A DNA stretch of 61,149 nt from Streptomyces sennicomposti (GCF_019890635.1 NZ_JAIOAB010000044.1:1-61149); one strand, 5' to 3'. Numbered from the stretch's first letter, positions 50,013-61,125 are shown. A program made the numbers and translations. Notes: generated by a model from the sequence alone, not told the origin.

Positions 50013-53000
50013 GTGTCCCGGCTACGCATACGCGGCCCAGGCGCCGCCCTCCTCGCCCTGGCCCTGGTCCTCCTCGGAGTCCTCGCCCCGCCCGCGGCCG
50101 CGAGCGGCACCCAGCCGTCGGCCGACGGTCTCGTCGGGAGCGAACAGATCCTCTTCCGCTCCGGGACCGCCGGGTACGGCTGTTTCCGCATCCCCACCCT
50201 CGTCCGCACCAAGACGGGCGCCCTGCTCGCCTTCGCCGAGGCCCGCCGCTCGCCCTCCTGCGCCGACCGGGGCGCGATCGACATCGTCGTCCGCCGCTCC
50301 ACCAACGACGGCCGCACCTGGGGCCCGATCCGGGTGGCGCTCGCCGGCAGCGACACCGACCCGGAGGCCCCCTACACGCGCGGCAACCCCTCCCCCGTCG
50401 CCGACCTGCGCACCGGCGACGTGCACCTGCTCTCCACCTCGGAACCGGCCGAGCCGGGCGGCAGACGGCTGCCGTGGGTGCAGCGCAGCACGGACGACGG
50501 GCTGACCTTCGGCGCGCCCGAGCGGCTGCCGCGGCTGTCCGACCCGCAGGACGGCTGGTTCGGCACCGGCCCCTCGCACGGCATCCAGCTCAAGCGCGGC
50601 GACAAGCCGGGCCGGCTGGTGGTGGGGGCGTACGAGTCGCCGCCGGGGGCCGATCACCGCCAGCTCGTGGGGGTGATCTACAGCGACGACGGCGACCACT
50701 GGTTCGCGAGCGACACGGCCGACTCCGCCGGCCCCGGGCTGGCGCCGGGCGAGCCCTCCGTCGCCGAACTCGACAACGGGCAGGTCTACCTCAACGCCCG
50801 CAACAACAACGGCACGTCGTCCGGGCACCGCACCCACGCCGTCAGCGACGACGCGGGCGCGACCGTGCCCGCGCAGCAGGTGGTGCCCTCACTGACCACG
50901 CCGGAGGTGCAGGGCTCCGTCCTCGCGCTGGAGCAGACGTATCGCACCAGGCCCGGCGACACGCTCGTCCTGTCGGCGCCCGGGCACGCCACGGACCGGC
51001 AGAACATGCGGATCCGCTACTCCACGGACCGCGGCGCCACCTGGAAGGACGGGGCGCAGATCAACGCCAAGCGGGCCGGGTACTCCGATCTGGCCGAGCT
51101 GACCGACGGCGAGATCGGCCTGGTCTACGAGGGCGGCGACGGCTTCTCCGCGGCCAACGTCTACTTCGATCGCTTCACCCCGGCGGCGGCCGGCGTGCCC
51201 GGCGCCTTCACCGGCGCGGTCTACCCGCAGGCCTCCCGGGCCGCCGGCCGCACCACCCCAGACACCGCCGCGGACGCGAACGACGCCTATCTGGCGGGCA
51301 GTTCGACGCTCGGCGCCGGACGCTGGAACCAGGGCCTGGTCCTCGACGCCACCGGCGAGTACGCCGACGTGCCGTACGCGCCGGGCCTCGACCCGGGCGA
51401 CGGCGACTTCACCTGTTCGCTGTTCTTCAAGTACAAAGCGCAGGCCACGGACACCCAGGCCCGGGTGCTGATGTGGGCCTACGGGTTCGGCGCGGCGAAG
51501 CCGCAGGTGTGGGTGCGCGCCCAGCCCGGCCAGGACCGGCTGTACGCCTGGGTGCAGGGCACCGGCGGCACCGCCTCCGTCGCCCTGCCCGACACCGGTC
51601 CCTCGACGGCGTTCGGCGACGACGCCTGGCACCATCTGACGCTGGTGCGCGAGGGCGGCCGGATCACCCTCGCGGTGGACGGCACGTCCTCGGCGCAGGC
51701 CACCGGGGTCGCCGGGTCGGTCGGTTCCGGCCGGGTCGCCGGGGTCGACGGCATCCGGCTCGGCGCCAAGCCCGAGACGGCGGCCGGCGACCCCTTCAAC
51801 GGCGCGCTGGACGAGTTCCGGATGTACCGCGCCGCGCTGACCGACGCGCAGCTCGCCACGCTGCGCACGGCCAACGACGCCGCCCCGGCGGCCGGTTCGC
51901 TCGCCGTGCGGCTGCCGTTCCAGGTGATCGACACGGCCGACGCGCCCGCGCTGACCCAGGTCCCGATCGAGGACGACGTCACCGGGCACTGCGCCGACGG
52001 CACCCTGCTCGGCGGGGTGCCCGGCGAGGTGGCCGGCCGGATCGGCAAGGGCGCGATCTCCCTCTCGTCGTCCCGGCCCGGCGTCGAGGTCCCGTATCTG
52101 CCGGCGCTCGACGTCGGCGCGGGCGACTTCACCTACACCCTGTGGTTCCGGCACACCCTGACCGCGTCCGACCCGAACGCCGCGCTGCTGTGGGCCTACG
52201 GCTCGGTCTCCGGCGAGCCCTCGCTGTGGGTGCGGGCGCAGCCCGCCCAGCGGCGGCTGTTCGCCTGGGCCGAGACCCCCGCGGGCCCGGTGCAGGTGGC
52301 GCTCGCGGACACCGGCGCGGCGCCCGCCTTCGGGGACGGCGCCTGGCATCTGCTGGCCCTCACCCGCAGCGGGGGCACGCTGCGGCTGAGCGTCGACGGG
52401 ACCGCGTCCGCGGAGGCGACCGGCCTGTCCGGCGCGCTCACCTCCGCCGCCACGCCGGAAGGGCTGCGGGTCGGCTCCAAGCCGGGCGACCTGGACGTGT
52501 TCACGGGCGCCCTGGACGAGGTCCGGCTCTACAAGCGGGCGCTGACGGCGGACGAGCTGACCCGGGTCGCGCGGTCCGCCGCCGGTTCCGCGGGCGGCTA
52601 CCCGGCCGACCGGCCCGCCCTGGCGTGGACCATGGAGAACGGCAACACCGAGTCCCACCTGGTGGCCCGGCCGGCCGCCGGCCCGGCCACCCCGGACGCG
52701 TCGGTGCACTGCGACCACGCCTATGTACGGGGCGGGGCCCGGCCGGTGGCCTCGGCGGGCGGCGGGAAGTTCGGCGCGGGGCTCGCCCTGGACGGCACGG
52801 ACGACTCCGTCGAGGTGCCCTACGGCGCGGACACCGCCCTCGGCTCGGGCGACTTCACCGTGGCGACCTGGCTGCGCTACACAGCCGGCCAGACCAGCGC
52901 CAACCAGGTGGTCTTCTGGGCCTACGGCGTCGGCAGCACCGAACGGCAGCTGTATCTGCGGGCGCAGCCGGGCCAGGACCGGCTCGCCGCCGTACTGCAG

Positions 53001-53387
53001 ACCGACACGGCCACCACCACCGTCTACGCCGCCGACGCCGGCGCGGCCTACGCCTTCGGCGACGGCGCCTGGCACCACGTGGTGCTCCAGCGCTCGGGCG
53101 GGAAGCTGAGCCTGTCGGTGGACGGCGGGACGCCCGGCGAGGCCGCGGCCCCGGCCGGGTCGGTGACGTACGACGACGGCTTCGCCGTGGCCGGGTTCCA
53201 TCTGGGAGCCCGGCCGGACGGGGCCGACCGGCTCAAGGGCTCCCTGGACGAGTTCCGGCTGGTGCGGCGCGCGCTGACGGCGGACGAGGTGACCGCCCTG
53301 CGCACCTCCGACGCGGACACCGGGACGGCCACCACCGTCCGGCTCACGTTCGAGACGCTGTCGCCCCGGCCGTACGCCCGGATGTGA
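50013..53387 (+). CDS. Secreted sialidase (GH33) with three LamG-type domains
   Basis: An 1,124-residue exported enzyme. GTG 50013 is chosen because a signal peptide starts there (VSRLRIRGPGAALLALALVL, cleavage near AAAS); AGAAAGG lies 11 bases upstream. The six-bladed sialidase (about 38-410) shows the FRIP motif (CFRIPTL, Arg59) and four Asp-box-like motifs: STNDGRTWG, STDDGLTFG, SDDGDHW and STDRGATWK. Then come three concanavalin/LamG modules (about 435-630, 665-840 and 880-1,100), each with a GDFTxxxWxR-type strand and a WHHLxLxRxGGxxxLxVDG-like core. These modules probably bind sugar. The gene follows the lectin on the same strand. Confidence 0.92.
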   Translation: MSRLRIRGPGAALLALALVLLGVLAPPAAASGTQPSADGLVGSEQILFRSGTAGYGCFRIPTLVRTKTGALLAFAEARRSPSCADRGAIDIVVRRSTNDGRTWGPIRVALAGSDTDPEAPYTRGNPSPVADLRTGDVHLLSTSEPAEPGGRRLPWVQRSTDDGLTFGAPERLPRLSDPQDGWFGTGPSHGIQLKRGDKPGRLVVGAYESPPGADHRQLVGVIYSDDGDHWFASDTADSAGPGLAPGEPSVAELDNGQVYLNARNNNGTSSGHRTHAVSDDAGATVPAQQVVPSLTTPEVQGSVLALEQTYRTRPGDTLVLSAPGHATDRQNMRIRYSTDRGATWKDGAQINAKRAGYSDLAELTDGEIGLVYEGGDGFSAANVYFDRFTPAAAGVPGAFTGAVYPQASRAAGRTTPDTAADANDAYLAGSSTLGAGRWNQGLVLDATGEYADVPYAPGLDPGDGDFTCSLFFKYKAQATDTQARVLMWAYGFGAAKPQVWVRAQPGQDRLYAWVQGTGGTASVALPDTGPSTAFGDDAWHHLTLVREGGRITLAVDGTSSAQATGVAGSVGSGRVAGVDGIRLGAKPETAAGDPFNGALDEFRMYRAALTDAQLATLRTANDAAPAAGSLAVRLPFQVIDTADAPALTQVPIEDDVTGHCADGTLLGGVPGEVAGRIGKGAISLSSSRPGVEVPYLPALDVGAGDFTYTLWFRHTLTASDPNAALLWAYGSVSGEPSLWVRAQPAQRRLFAWAETPAGPVQVALADTGAAPAFGDGAWHLLALTRSGGTLRLSVDGTASAEATGLSGALTSAATPEGLRVGSKPGDLDVFTGALDEVRLYKRALTADELTRVARSAAGSAGGYPADRPALAWTMENGNTESHLVARPAAGPATPDASVHCDHAYVRGGARPVASAGGGKFGAGLALDGTDDSVEVPYGADTALGSGDFTVATWLRYTAGQTSANQVVFWAYGVGSTERQLYLRAQPGQDRLAAVLQTDTATTTVYAADAGAAYAFGDGAWHHVVLQRSGGKLSLSVDGGTPGEAAAPAGSVTYDDGFAVAGFHLGARPDGADRLKGSLDEFRLVRRALTADEVTALRTSDADTGTATTVRLTFETLSPRPYARM

Positions 53388-55269
53388 GCCGGTCCTGGCC
53401 CGGCCGCGACCGCTCGGTGAACTGGGTGCGGTACAGCTCCGCGTACCGGCCGCCCGCCGCCAGCAGCTCGTCGTGCGTGCCGCGTTCGACGATCCGGCCC
53501 GCCTCCAGGACCAGGATCAGATCGGCGGCGCGCACCGTGGACAGCCGGTGGGCGATCACCAGGGCGGTGCGGCCGGCCAGGGCCTCGGTGAGGGCTTCCT
53601 GGACGGCGGCCTCCGAGGTGTTGTCGAGGTGGGCGGTGGCCTCGTCCAGGATGACGACCCGCTGGCGGGCCAGCAGCAGCCGGGCGATGGTCATCCGCTG
53701 GCGTTCGCCGCCGGAGAGACGGTAGCCGCGTTCGCCGACGACCGTGTCCAGGCCGTCGGGCAGGGCGCGGACCAGGGTGTCGAGGCGGGCCCGGCGCAGC
53801 GCGTCCCACAGGTCCGCCTCGCTCGCCTCCGGGCGGGCCAGCAGCAGGTTGGCGCGGACCGAGTCGTGGAAGAGGTGGCCGTCCTGGGTGACCATGCCGA
53901 CCGTGGCGCGCAGGGAGGCGGCGCTCAGGTCGCGCACGTCCACGCCGCCGACGCGCACGGCGCCCGCGTCCACGTCGTACAGGCGCGGCAGCAGGGCCGC
54001 GACGGTGGACTTGCCGGCGCCGGAGGAGCCGACCAGGGCGACGGTGCGGCCGGGTTCGGCGCGGAAGGAGACGCCGTGCAGGACCTCCTCGCCGCCCCGG
54101 GTGTCGAGGCTCGCCACTTCCTCCAGGGAGGCGAGGGAGACCTTGTCCGCGGCCGGGTAGCCGAAGCGGACGCCGTCGAACTCGACCGCGACCGGGCCGT
54201 CCGGGACCTCCCGGGCGCCCGGCCGCTCCCCGATCAGCGGCTGGAGGTCCAGCACCTCGAAGACCCGCTCGAAGCTGACCAGGGCGCTCATCACCTCCAC
54301 CCGCGCCCCGGCGAGCGCGGTGAGCGGCGCGTACAGGCGGGTGAGGAGCAGGGCGAGGGAGACGACGGCGCCCGGTTCCAGGGCGCCGCGCAGGGCGAAC
54401 CAGCCGCCGAGGCCGTAGACCAGGGCGAGCGCGAGGGAGGACACCAGGGTCAGGGCGGTCAGGAACACCGACTGCGCCGTCGCCGTGCGGATGCCGATGT
54501 CCCGCACCCGGCGGGCGCGGGCCGCGAACTGCGCCGACTCCTCCTCGGGGCGGCCGAAGAGCTTGACGAGGGTGGCGCCGGGGGCGGAGAAGCGCTCGGT
54601 CATCCGGGTGCCCATCGCCGCGTTGAGCGTGGCCGCCTCCCGCTGCATCCGGGCCATCCGGGCGCCCATCCGCCGGGCCGGGAGCACGAACAGCGGCAGC
54701 AGCGTCAGCGCGAGCAGGGTGATCTGCCAGGACAGGGTCAGCATGACGGCGAGGGTGAGCAGCAGGGTGACCACGTTGCTCACGACGCCGGACAGGGTGG
54801 TGCTGAAGGCGCGCTGGGCGCCGATGACGTCGTTGTTGAGCCGGGAGACGAGCGCCCCGGTGCGGGTGCGGGTGAAGAACGCGACGGGCATGCGCTGCAC
54901 ATGGTCGAAGACGGCCGTGCGCAGATCGAGGATGAGCCCTTCGCCGAGCGTCGCCGACAGCCGCCGGCCGAGGATGCCGAGCGCGGCCTCGGCGACGGCG
55001 ATCGCCGCGATCAGCAAGGCGAGGCGGACGACGACGGCGCGGTCGCCGTGCGAGACGATCGCGTCCACGACCCGCCCGGCGAGGACGGGGGTGGCCACCG
55101 CGAGCAGCGCGGTCACCACCCCGAGGGCGACGAAGGCGGCGATACGGCGGCGGTGCGGGCGGGCGAACGCGCCGATGCGGCGCAGCGTCGCGCGGGCGAA
55201 GGGGCGGTGGCCCTGCTGGGCGTCGATGACGCTGCGCAGCTGGGTCCAGGCGGTGGTCTCCATACTCAT
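53344..55269 (-). CDS. ABC exporter, fused permease and ATPase; predicted SoxR target
   Basis: A 641-residue half-transporter from ATG 55269 (MSMETTAWTQLRSV). Residues about 40-330 hold six membrane helices of the ABC exporter type. The ATPase (about 365-610) is complete: Walker A ALVGSSGAGKSTVA, Q-loop region VTQDGHLF, signature YRLSGGERQRM, Walker B RVVILDEATAHLD and H-loop LVIAHRLSTV. It should act as a dimer and export hydrophobic compounds. No ribosome binding site is present: the start follows a -10 box by seven bases and the mRNA is predicted leaderless. A SoxR-like operator sits in its promoter. Its last 44 bases overlap the end of the convergent sialidase gene. Confidence 0.93.
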   Translation of the reverse strand: MSMETTAWTQLRSVIDAQQGHRPFARATLRRIGAFARPHRRRIAAFVALGVVTALLAVATPVLAGRVVDAIVSHGDRAVVVRLALLIAAIAVAEAALGILGRRLSATLGEGLILDLRTAVFDHVQRMPVAFFTRTRTGALVSRLNNDVIGAQRAFSTTLSGVVSNVVTLLLTLAVMLTLSWQITLLALTLLPLFVLPARRMGARMARMQREAATLNAAMGTRMTERFSAPGATLVKLFGRPEEESAQFAARARRVRDIGIRTATAQSVFLTALTLVSSLALALVYGLGGWFALRGALEPGAVVSLALLLTRLYAPLTALAGARVEVMSALVSFERVFEVLDLQPLIGERPGAREVPDGPVAVEFDGVRFGYPAADKVSLASLEEVASLDTRGGEEVLHGVSFRAEPGRTVALVGSSGAGKSTVAALLPRLYDVDAGAVRVGGVDVRDLSAASLRATVGMVTQDGHLFHDSVRANLLLARPEASEADLWDALRRARLDTLVRALPDGLDTVVGERGYRLSGGERQRMTIARLLLARQRVVILDEATAHLDNTSEAAVQEALTEALAGRTALVIAHRLSTVRAADLILVLEAGRIVERGTHDELLAAGGRYAELYRTQFTERSRPGQDRLTSGRTAGATASRT

Positions 55270-55276
55270 GAGGGCG

Positions 55277-55307
55277 AACGTAGGACCTCGAGCAATGTTG
55301 AGGTCAA
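55277..55307 (-). promoter_or_regulatory. SoxR-type operator in a leaderless promoter
   Basis: On the minus strand: -35 TTGACC (55302-55307), a 19-base spacer (55283-55301), -10 TACGTT (55277-55282), then seven bases to the ATG at 55269. Within it lies the dyad CCTCAAC-ATTG-CTCGAGG (55286-55303), which matches the SoxR box form CCTCAAG-N4-CTTGAGG with two arm differences. A 19-base spacer is typical of promoters activated by MerR-family proteins such as SoxR. Streptomyces SoxR, which responds to redox-active compounds, is known to control an ABC transporter. Confidence 0.85.
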
Positions 55308-55415
55308 CTGTGCGGTGCGGGCGTGTCATGTGTGACCGGCCGGGTGCGGGGGCGGCCGGGTGTGGTGACCGGGGAGTAACCTGCCGTTCCCGTCCCGCCG
55401 AAGGAGGCCACCGCC

Positions 55416-56180
55416 ATGCCGGTACGTGTCGAACGCCAGGGGTACGTCACCACGGTCGTGCTGTCCCGGCCGGCCGCCCGCAACGCGGTGGACGGTCCCA
55501 CCGCGGCCGGACTCGCCGCCGCCTTCCGGGAGTTCGAGGCCGACGAGGGGGCCAGGGTCGCGGTGCTGTGGGGCGAGGGCGGCACGTTCTGCGCGGGCGC
55601 GGACCTGAAGGCGGTCGGCACCGAGCGCGGCAACCGGGTCGCCGAGGACGGCGACGGCCCGATGGGGCCGACCCGGATGCGGCTGTCCAAACCGGTGATC
55701 GCGGCGGTCGCGGGACACGCCGTGGCCGGGGGCCTGGAGCTGGCGCTCTGGTGCGATCTGCGGGTGGCCGAGGAGGACGCCGTGTTCGGGGTGTTCTGCC
55801 GCCGCTGGGGCGTGCCGCTGATCGACGGCGGCACGGTCCGGCTGCCCCGGCTGATCGGGGCCGGGCGCGCGATGGACCTGATCCTCACCGGGCGCCCGGT
55901 CCCGGCCCGGGAGGCGTACGAGATGGGACTCGCGAACCGGGTCGTGCCGACCGGGCGGGCCCGTGCCGAGTCGGAGCTGCTGGCCGCGGAGATCGCCCGG
56001 TTCCCGCAGGAGTGCCTGCGCTCCGACCGCGCCTCGGCCCTGGACCAGGAGGGGCTGCCGGAGGACGAGGCGATGCTGCGTGAACTGCGGTACGGCGCGG
56101 CCGTGTTGCCGGCCGGCATCGAGGGCGCCGGACGGTTCGCGGCGGGGGCGGGGCGGCACGGGGCGTTCGGGGACGGGTGA
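55416..56180 (+). CDS. Enoyl-CoA hydratase/isomerase (crotonase family)
   Basis: A 254-residue cytoplasmic enzyme from ATG 55416 with GAAGGAGG upstream. It has the crotonase fold: VVLSRPAARNAVDGPTAAGLA, the oxyanion-hole strand GTFCAGADLKAVG, and KPVIAAVAGHAVAGGLELALWCDLRVA with the second oxyanion glycine. The position where hydratases carry a catalytic Glu reads FCRRWGVPLIDGGTVRLP, so an Arg/Trp-rich segment replaces the first canonical Glu region; the reaction could be another crotonase type. Such enzymes act in fatty-acid or aromatic acyl-CoA turnover. It is divergent from the SoxR-linked exporter and shares its upstream region. Confidence 0.88.
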   Translation: MPVRVERQGYVTTVVLSRPAARNAVDGPTAAGLAAAFREFEADEGARVAVLWGEGGTFCAGADLKAVGTERGNRVAEDGDGPMGPTRMRLSKPVIAAVAGHAVAGGLELALWCDLRVAEEDAVFGVFCRRWGVPLIDGGTVRLPRLIGAGRAMDLILTGRPVPAREAYEMGLANRVVPTGRARAESELLAAEIARFPQECLRSDRASALDQEGLPEDEAMLRELRYGAAVLPAGIEGAGRFAAGAGRHGAFGDG

Positions 56181-56544
56181 GTCGGGGGGGCCTGCGTGCG
56201 GCGGTGTGCGGGAGTTGGTGAAGTGTCGGGAGCGGGTGAGGGGCCGGGGGTAGGTGAGGGGCCGCCGGGGGCGGGGGTGGGTGAGGCGCCGGGCGGTGGG
56301 CGGGGCGCGGAGGGCGGTGAGTTGTCGAGGGCGCCGTGCGGTGGGCGGGGCCGTCGCGGTGCGAACTGCCCTGCCGGATACGGCAGGATGAGCGGGCGCG
56401 CCGTACACGGAACACCCGGAGCACCGGGGACCGGCGGCGCGCTCGCACATCCCGCAATCGAGCAGGTGACAACGTGACGCAACCTCACTTCCGGCCGTCG
56501 GCGGCCGCCCCGTGCGCCGCAGAGCGTTCCACCGGAGGCCGCCG
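56181..56544. other. Intergenic region, 364 bases, with G-rich repeats and a hairpin
   Basis: Positions 56215-56350 hold irregular repeats of GGTGAGG and GGGCGGGG type. CCTGCCG-GATA-CGGCAGG at 56370-56387 forms a perfect 7-bp stem with a 4-base loop, and may be a promoter-associated operator of the MscS gene. GGAGG before 56545 serves that gene. No ORF is convincing. Confidence 0.45.
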
Positions 56545-57633
56545 ATGAACCGCGCCATGACCCTGGACGATCTCACCCTCGCCGGCATCGCCGTGGCCGC
56601 GGGACTGGCCGGGGCGTTCCTGTCCCGCACGGTGCTGCGCTGGCTGGCCAAGCACGCCAAGCGGACCAAGTGGAGCGGCGACGACGTCATCGTGGACGCG
56701 CTGCGCACGGTGGTGCCGTGGGCGTCGATCGCGGGCGGCGTGGCGGCCGCCGCGGCGATCCTGCCGCTGCACCGGGCGGTGCAGCACCACGTCGACCAGG
56801 GCCTGACCGTGTGGATCATCTTCGTGGTGACCCTCTCCGCGGCCCGCGTCGTCGCCGGACTGGTGCGGTCGGTGACGCAGTCCCGTTCCGGGGTCGCCGG
56901 TTCGGCCACCATCTTCGTCAACATCACCCGGATACTGGTGCTGGCGATCGGCTTCCTGGTGGTGCTGCAGACCCTGGGCATCTCGATAGCGCCGCTGCTC
57001 ACCGCCCTGGGCGTGGGCGGTCTGGCGGTGGCCCTGGCCCTCCAGGACACCCTCGCCAACCTCTTCGCCGGCGTCCACATCCTCGCCTCCAAGACCGTCC
57101 AGCCCGGCGACTACATCCGGCTGAGCACGGGCGAGGAGGGGTACGTCGAGGACATCAACTGGCGGCAGACGACGGTCCGCCAGCTCTCCAACAACCTGGT
57201 CGTCATCCCCAACGGGCAGCTCGCCAAGACGAACATGACCAACTTCACCCGGCCCGAGCAGCAGCTGACGATCCTGGTGCAGGCGGGGGTGGGCTACGAC
57301 AGCGACCTGGAGCACGTCGAGCGGGTGACGCTGGAGGTGGTCGCCGAGGTGATGCACGAGATCACGGGCGCGCTGCCGGAGCACGAGCCCGCGATCCGGT
57401 TCCACACCTTCGGCGACTCCCGGATCGGCTTCACGGTCATCCTGGGCGTGGGCGAGTTCAGCGACCAGTACCGGATCAAGCACGAGTTCATCAAGCGGCT
57501 GCACCGCCGCTACCGCGACGAGGGCATCACCATCCCGGCCCCGACCCGCACGGTGACGCTGCACCAGGGCGCGGTGGCCATACCCCACCAGCGCAGCGGC
57601 GCGGACGCGGAGACGAGTACGGGGGTGAACTGA
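56545..57633 (+). CDS. Small-conductance mechanosensitive channel (MscS family)
   Basis: A 362-residue membrane protein. ATG 56545 is chosen over 56512 for the GGAGG ten bases upstream. There are three or four N-terminal helices (LAGIAVAAGLAGAFLSRTVL, a second at about 55-72, a third at about 85-105 and TM3 at about 120-175). The pore helix carries the family signature APLLTALGVGGLAVALALQDTLANLFAG. The beta domain and C-terminal cage follow (VQPGDYIRLSTGEEGYVEDI, VVIPNGQLAKTNMTNFTRP). It opens on membrane tension to release solutes under hypo-osmotic shock. Confidence 0.94.
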   Translation: MNRAMTLDDLTLAGIAVAAGLAGAFLSRTVLRWLAKHAKRTKWSGDDVIVDALRTVVPWASIAGGVAAAAAILPLHRAVQHHVDQGLTVWIIFVVTLSAARVVAGLVRSVTQSRSGVAGSATIFVNITRILVLAIGFLVVLQTLGISIAPLLTALGVGGLAVALALQDTLANLFAGVHILASKTVQPGDYIRLSTGEEGYVEDINWRQTTVRQLSNNLVVIPNGQLAKTNMTNFTRPEQQLTILVQAGVGYDSDLEHVERVTLEVVAEVMHEITGALPEHEPAIRFHTFGDSRIGFTVILGVGEFSDQYRIKHEFIKRLHRRYRDEGITIPAPTRTVTLHQGAVAIPHQRSGADAETSTGVN

Positions 57634-58060
57634 GAGCGCCTGCCGTGCGGGCGCGGCGGAGGCTGGAGGCGGCGCGTGTCCTCTGGGCCGCGTGTGTCCT
57701 GCGGGGCGGTACGTGCTCGGGGGGCGGTGCGTGTCCTGGGGAGGGCGCGCGCCGCTGTGGACGGTACGTGTCCTGCGGACGCGCGGGGGCTGTGGGCGGT
57801 GCCTGCCCTGCGGGCGGCGCGGAGCCTCGGGGCGGTGCGGGGCTGTGGGCGGCGCGTGCCCTATGGGCCTCGCGTGCCCTGCGGGGCAGTAGGTGCTCGG
57901 AGGGCGGTGCGGGCTCTGAGAGCCGACCGCGCCCCACGGGCGGCAGGCGCTCCGCGCCGCGGCGTACGTCCGTAGGGCGCGGTGGGCTGCGGCCGGCCGC
58001 CGGTGGCCGGATTCGTGCGGTCCGGCGGTGCGGCGCGCTCGGCCATATGCTCGAAGGAGC
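57634..58060. repeat. Degenerate minisatellite, 427 bases
   Basis: The interval between the MscS and DUF4186 genes contains many diverged copies of a roughly 20-30 base unit around GGGCGGTGCGTGTCCTG and GGGCGGCGCGTGCCCT, best seen at 57660-57910. No gene is supported. The end carries GAAGGAG (about 58053) next to the following start. Confidence 0.7.
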
Positions 58061-58660
58061 ATGACTTCCTCCCCCGACACCCCCGCACCGGACCCGGCGT
58101 CCGGCCCCACGCCCGTCCCGGCGGCCGGATCGGGGCCGCGCCCCGCGACCGGTCCGGCGACCGGTTCCGGACCCGGAGCCGAAGCCGGTCCGGCGACCGG
58201 TCCCGGACCCAGTGCCGGAGCCGGAGCCGGTCCGACGGCCGCAGCGTCCCCCGCCGATGCCCCGGCCGCTGCCCCCACCTCCGCCCCCGCCCCGCCGTCG
58301 GCCGCCGATCTGGACCGGCGGATCGACGTCATCGGGCGGCAGCCCTTCCGCGCCAAGTTCCACCTCCGTGGCCGTGACCTCGTCACGGCCCAGTCGCACG
58401 GCCCCGCCACCCTGCGGTGGCACGCGCGGGACCTCATCGCCCAGCGGCTGGCGCCGGCCGAGCCGTACAAGGACGGCAAGCAGACGCCCTACCGGGGGCA
58501 CCCGGTCTTCGTCGCGCAGCACGCCACCGCGACCTGCTGCCGGAGCTGCCTGCGGCGCTGGCACGAGATCCCCAAGGGGCGCGAGCTGAGCCGGGCCGAG
58601 CGGGCGTACGTCGTCGAGGTGATCTGCCGCTGGATCGAGCGCGAGGTGGCGGGCGCGTGA
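58061..58660 (+). CDS. DUF4186 protein with low-complexity N-terminus
   Basis: A 199-residue cytoplasmic protein. The C-terminal 120 residues match DUF4186: FRAKFHLRGRDLVTAQSHG, ARDLIAQRLAPAEPYKDGKQTPYRGHPVFVAQHATATCCRSCL and the closing AYVVEVICRWIERE. A Cys-Cys-x2-Cys group and His residues (RGHPVF, AQHATATCC) suggest a metal site. The N-terminal 75 residues are Gly/Pro/Ala/Ser repeats (GPATGSGPGAEAGPATGPGP) that are not part of the family. ATG 58061 is proposed, but GGAG is only one base before it, so the real start could differ. Function unknown. Confidence 0.85.
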   Translation: MTSSPDTPAPDPASGPTPVPAAGSGPRPATGPATGSGPGAEAGPATGPGPSAGAGAGPTAAASPADAPAAAPTSAPAPPSAADLDRRIDVIGRQPFRAKFHLRGRDLVTAQSHGPATLRWHARDLIAQRLAPAEPYKDGKQTPYRGHPVFVAQHATATCCRSCLRRWHEIPKGRELSRAERAYVVEVICRWIEREVAGA

Positions 58661-58763
58661 GCCGCCCCGCCCCTGGGCGGCGGCCCGCGGCGCGGGGCCG
58701 TCACCCCGCCGCGGCGAAGTTCCGGGGCGGACCCCTGTCGAGCCGGGGCCGATCACGAGATAT

Positions 58764-58775
58764 CTTGATGTCGAG
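58764..58775. promoter_or_regulatory. Near-palindrome upstream of isocitrate dehydrogenase
   Basis: CTTGATGTCGAG is an imperfect inverted repeat 36 bases before the start of icd, preceded by GATATC. It could be an operator or part of the promoter. Evidence is motif shape only. Confidence 0.3.
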
Positions 58776-58811
58776 CAATGTTGCAGACGTGGACGTGGAG
58801 CGGAGCACCCG

Positions 58812-61031
<2,220 letters not shown>

Positions 61032-61040
61032 CCCCGCACC

Positions 61041-61070
61041 GGTGCGTCCCGCCCCTGCGCGGGACGCACC
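61041..61070 (+). terminator. Strong hairpin terminator after icd
   Basis: GGTGCGTCCCGC (61041-61052) and GCGGGACGCACC (61059-61070) form a perfect 12-bp stem with a 6-base loop, nine bases after the icd stop. Confidence 0.92.
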
Positions 61071-61085
61071 GCTCGCCACACCCCC

Positions 61086-61125
61086 GCTCCGCCCCCGCCC
61101 GGCCCTGTGCCGGCGGGGGCGGAGC
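61086..61125. terminator. Second hairpin at the window edge
   Basis: GCTCCGCCCCCGCC (61086-61099) and GGCGGGGGCGGAGC (61112-61125) form a 14-bp perfect stem with a 12-base loop. It may terminate a convergent gene beyond the window. Confidence 0.7.

Noticed and set aside
55288..58783. The same 13-mer TCGAGCAATGTTG in the exporter promoter (55288-55300) and the icd promoter (58771-58783)
   Set aside because: A shared 13-mer is expected by chance several times in a window of this size, and only the first copy fits a dyad and promoter.
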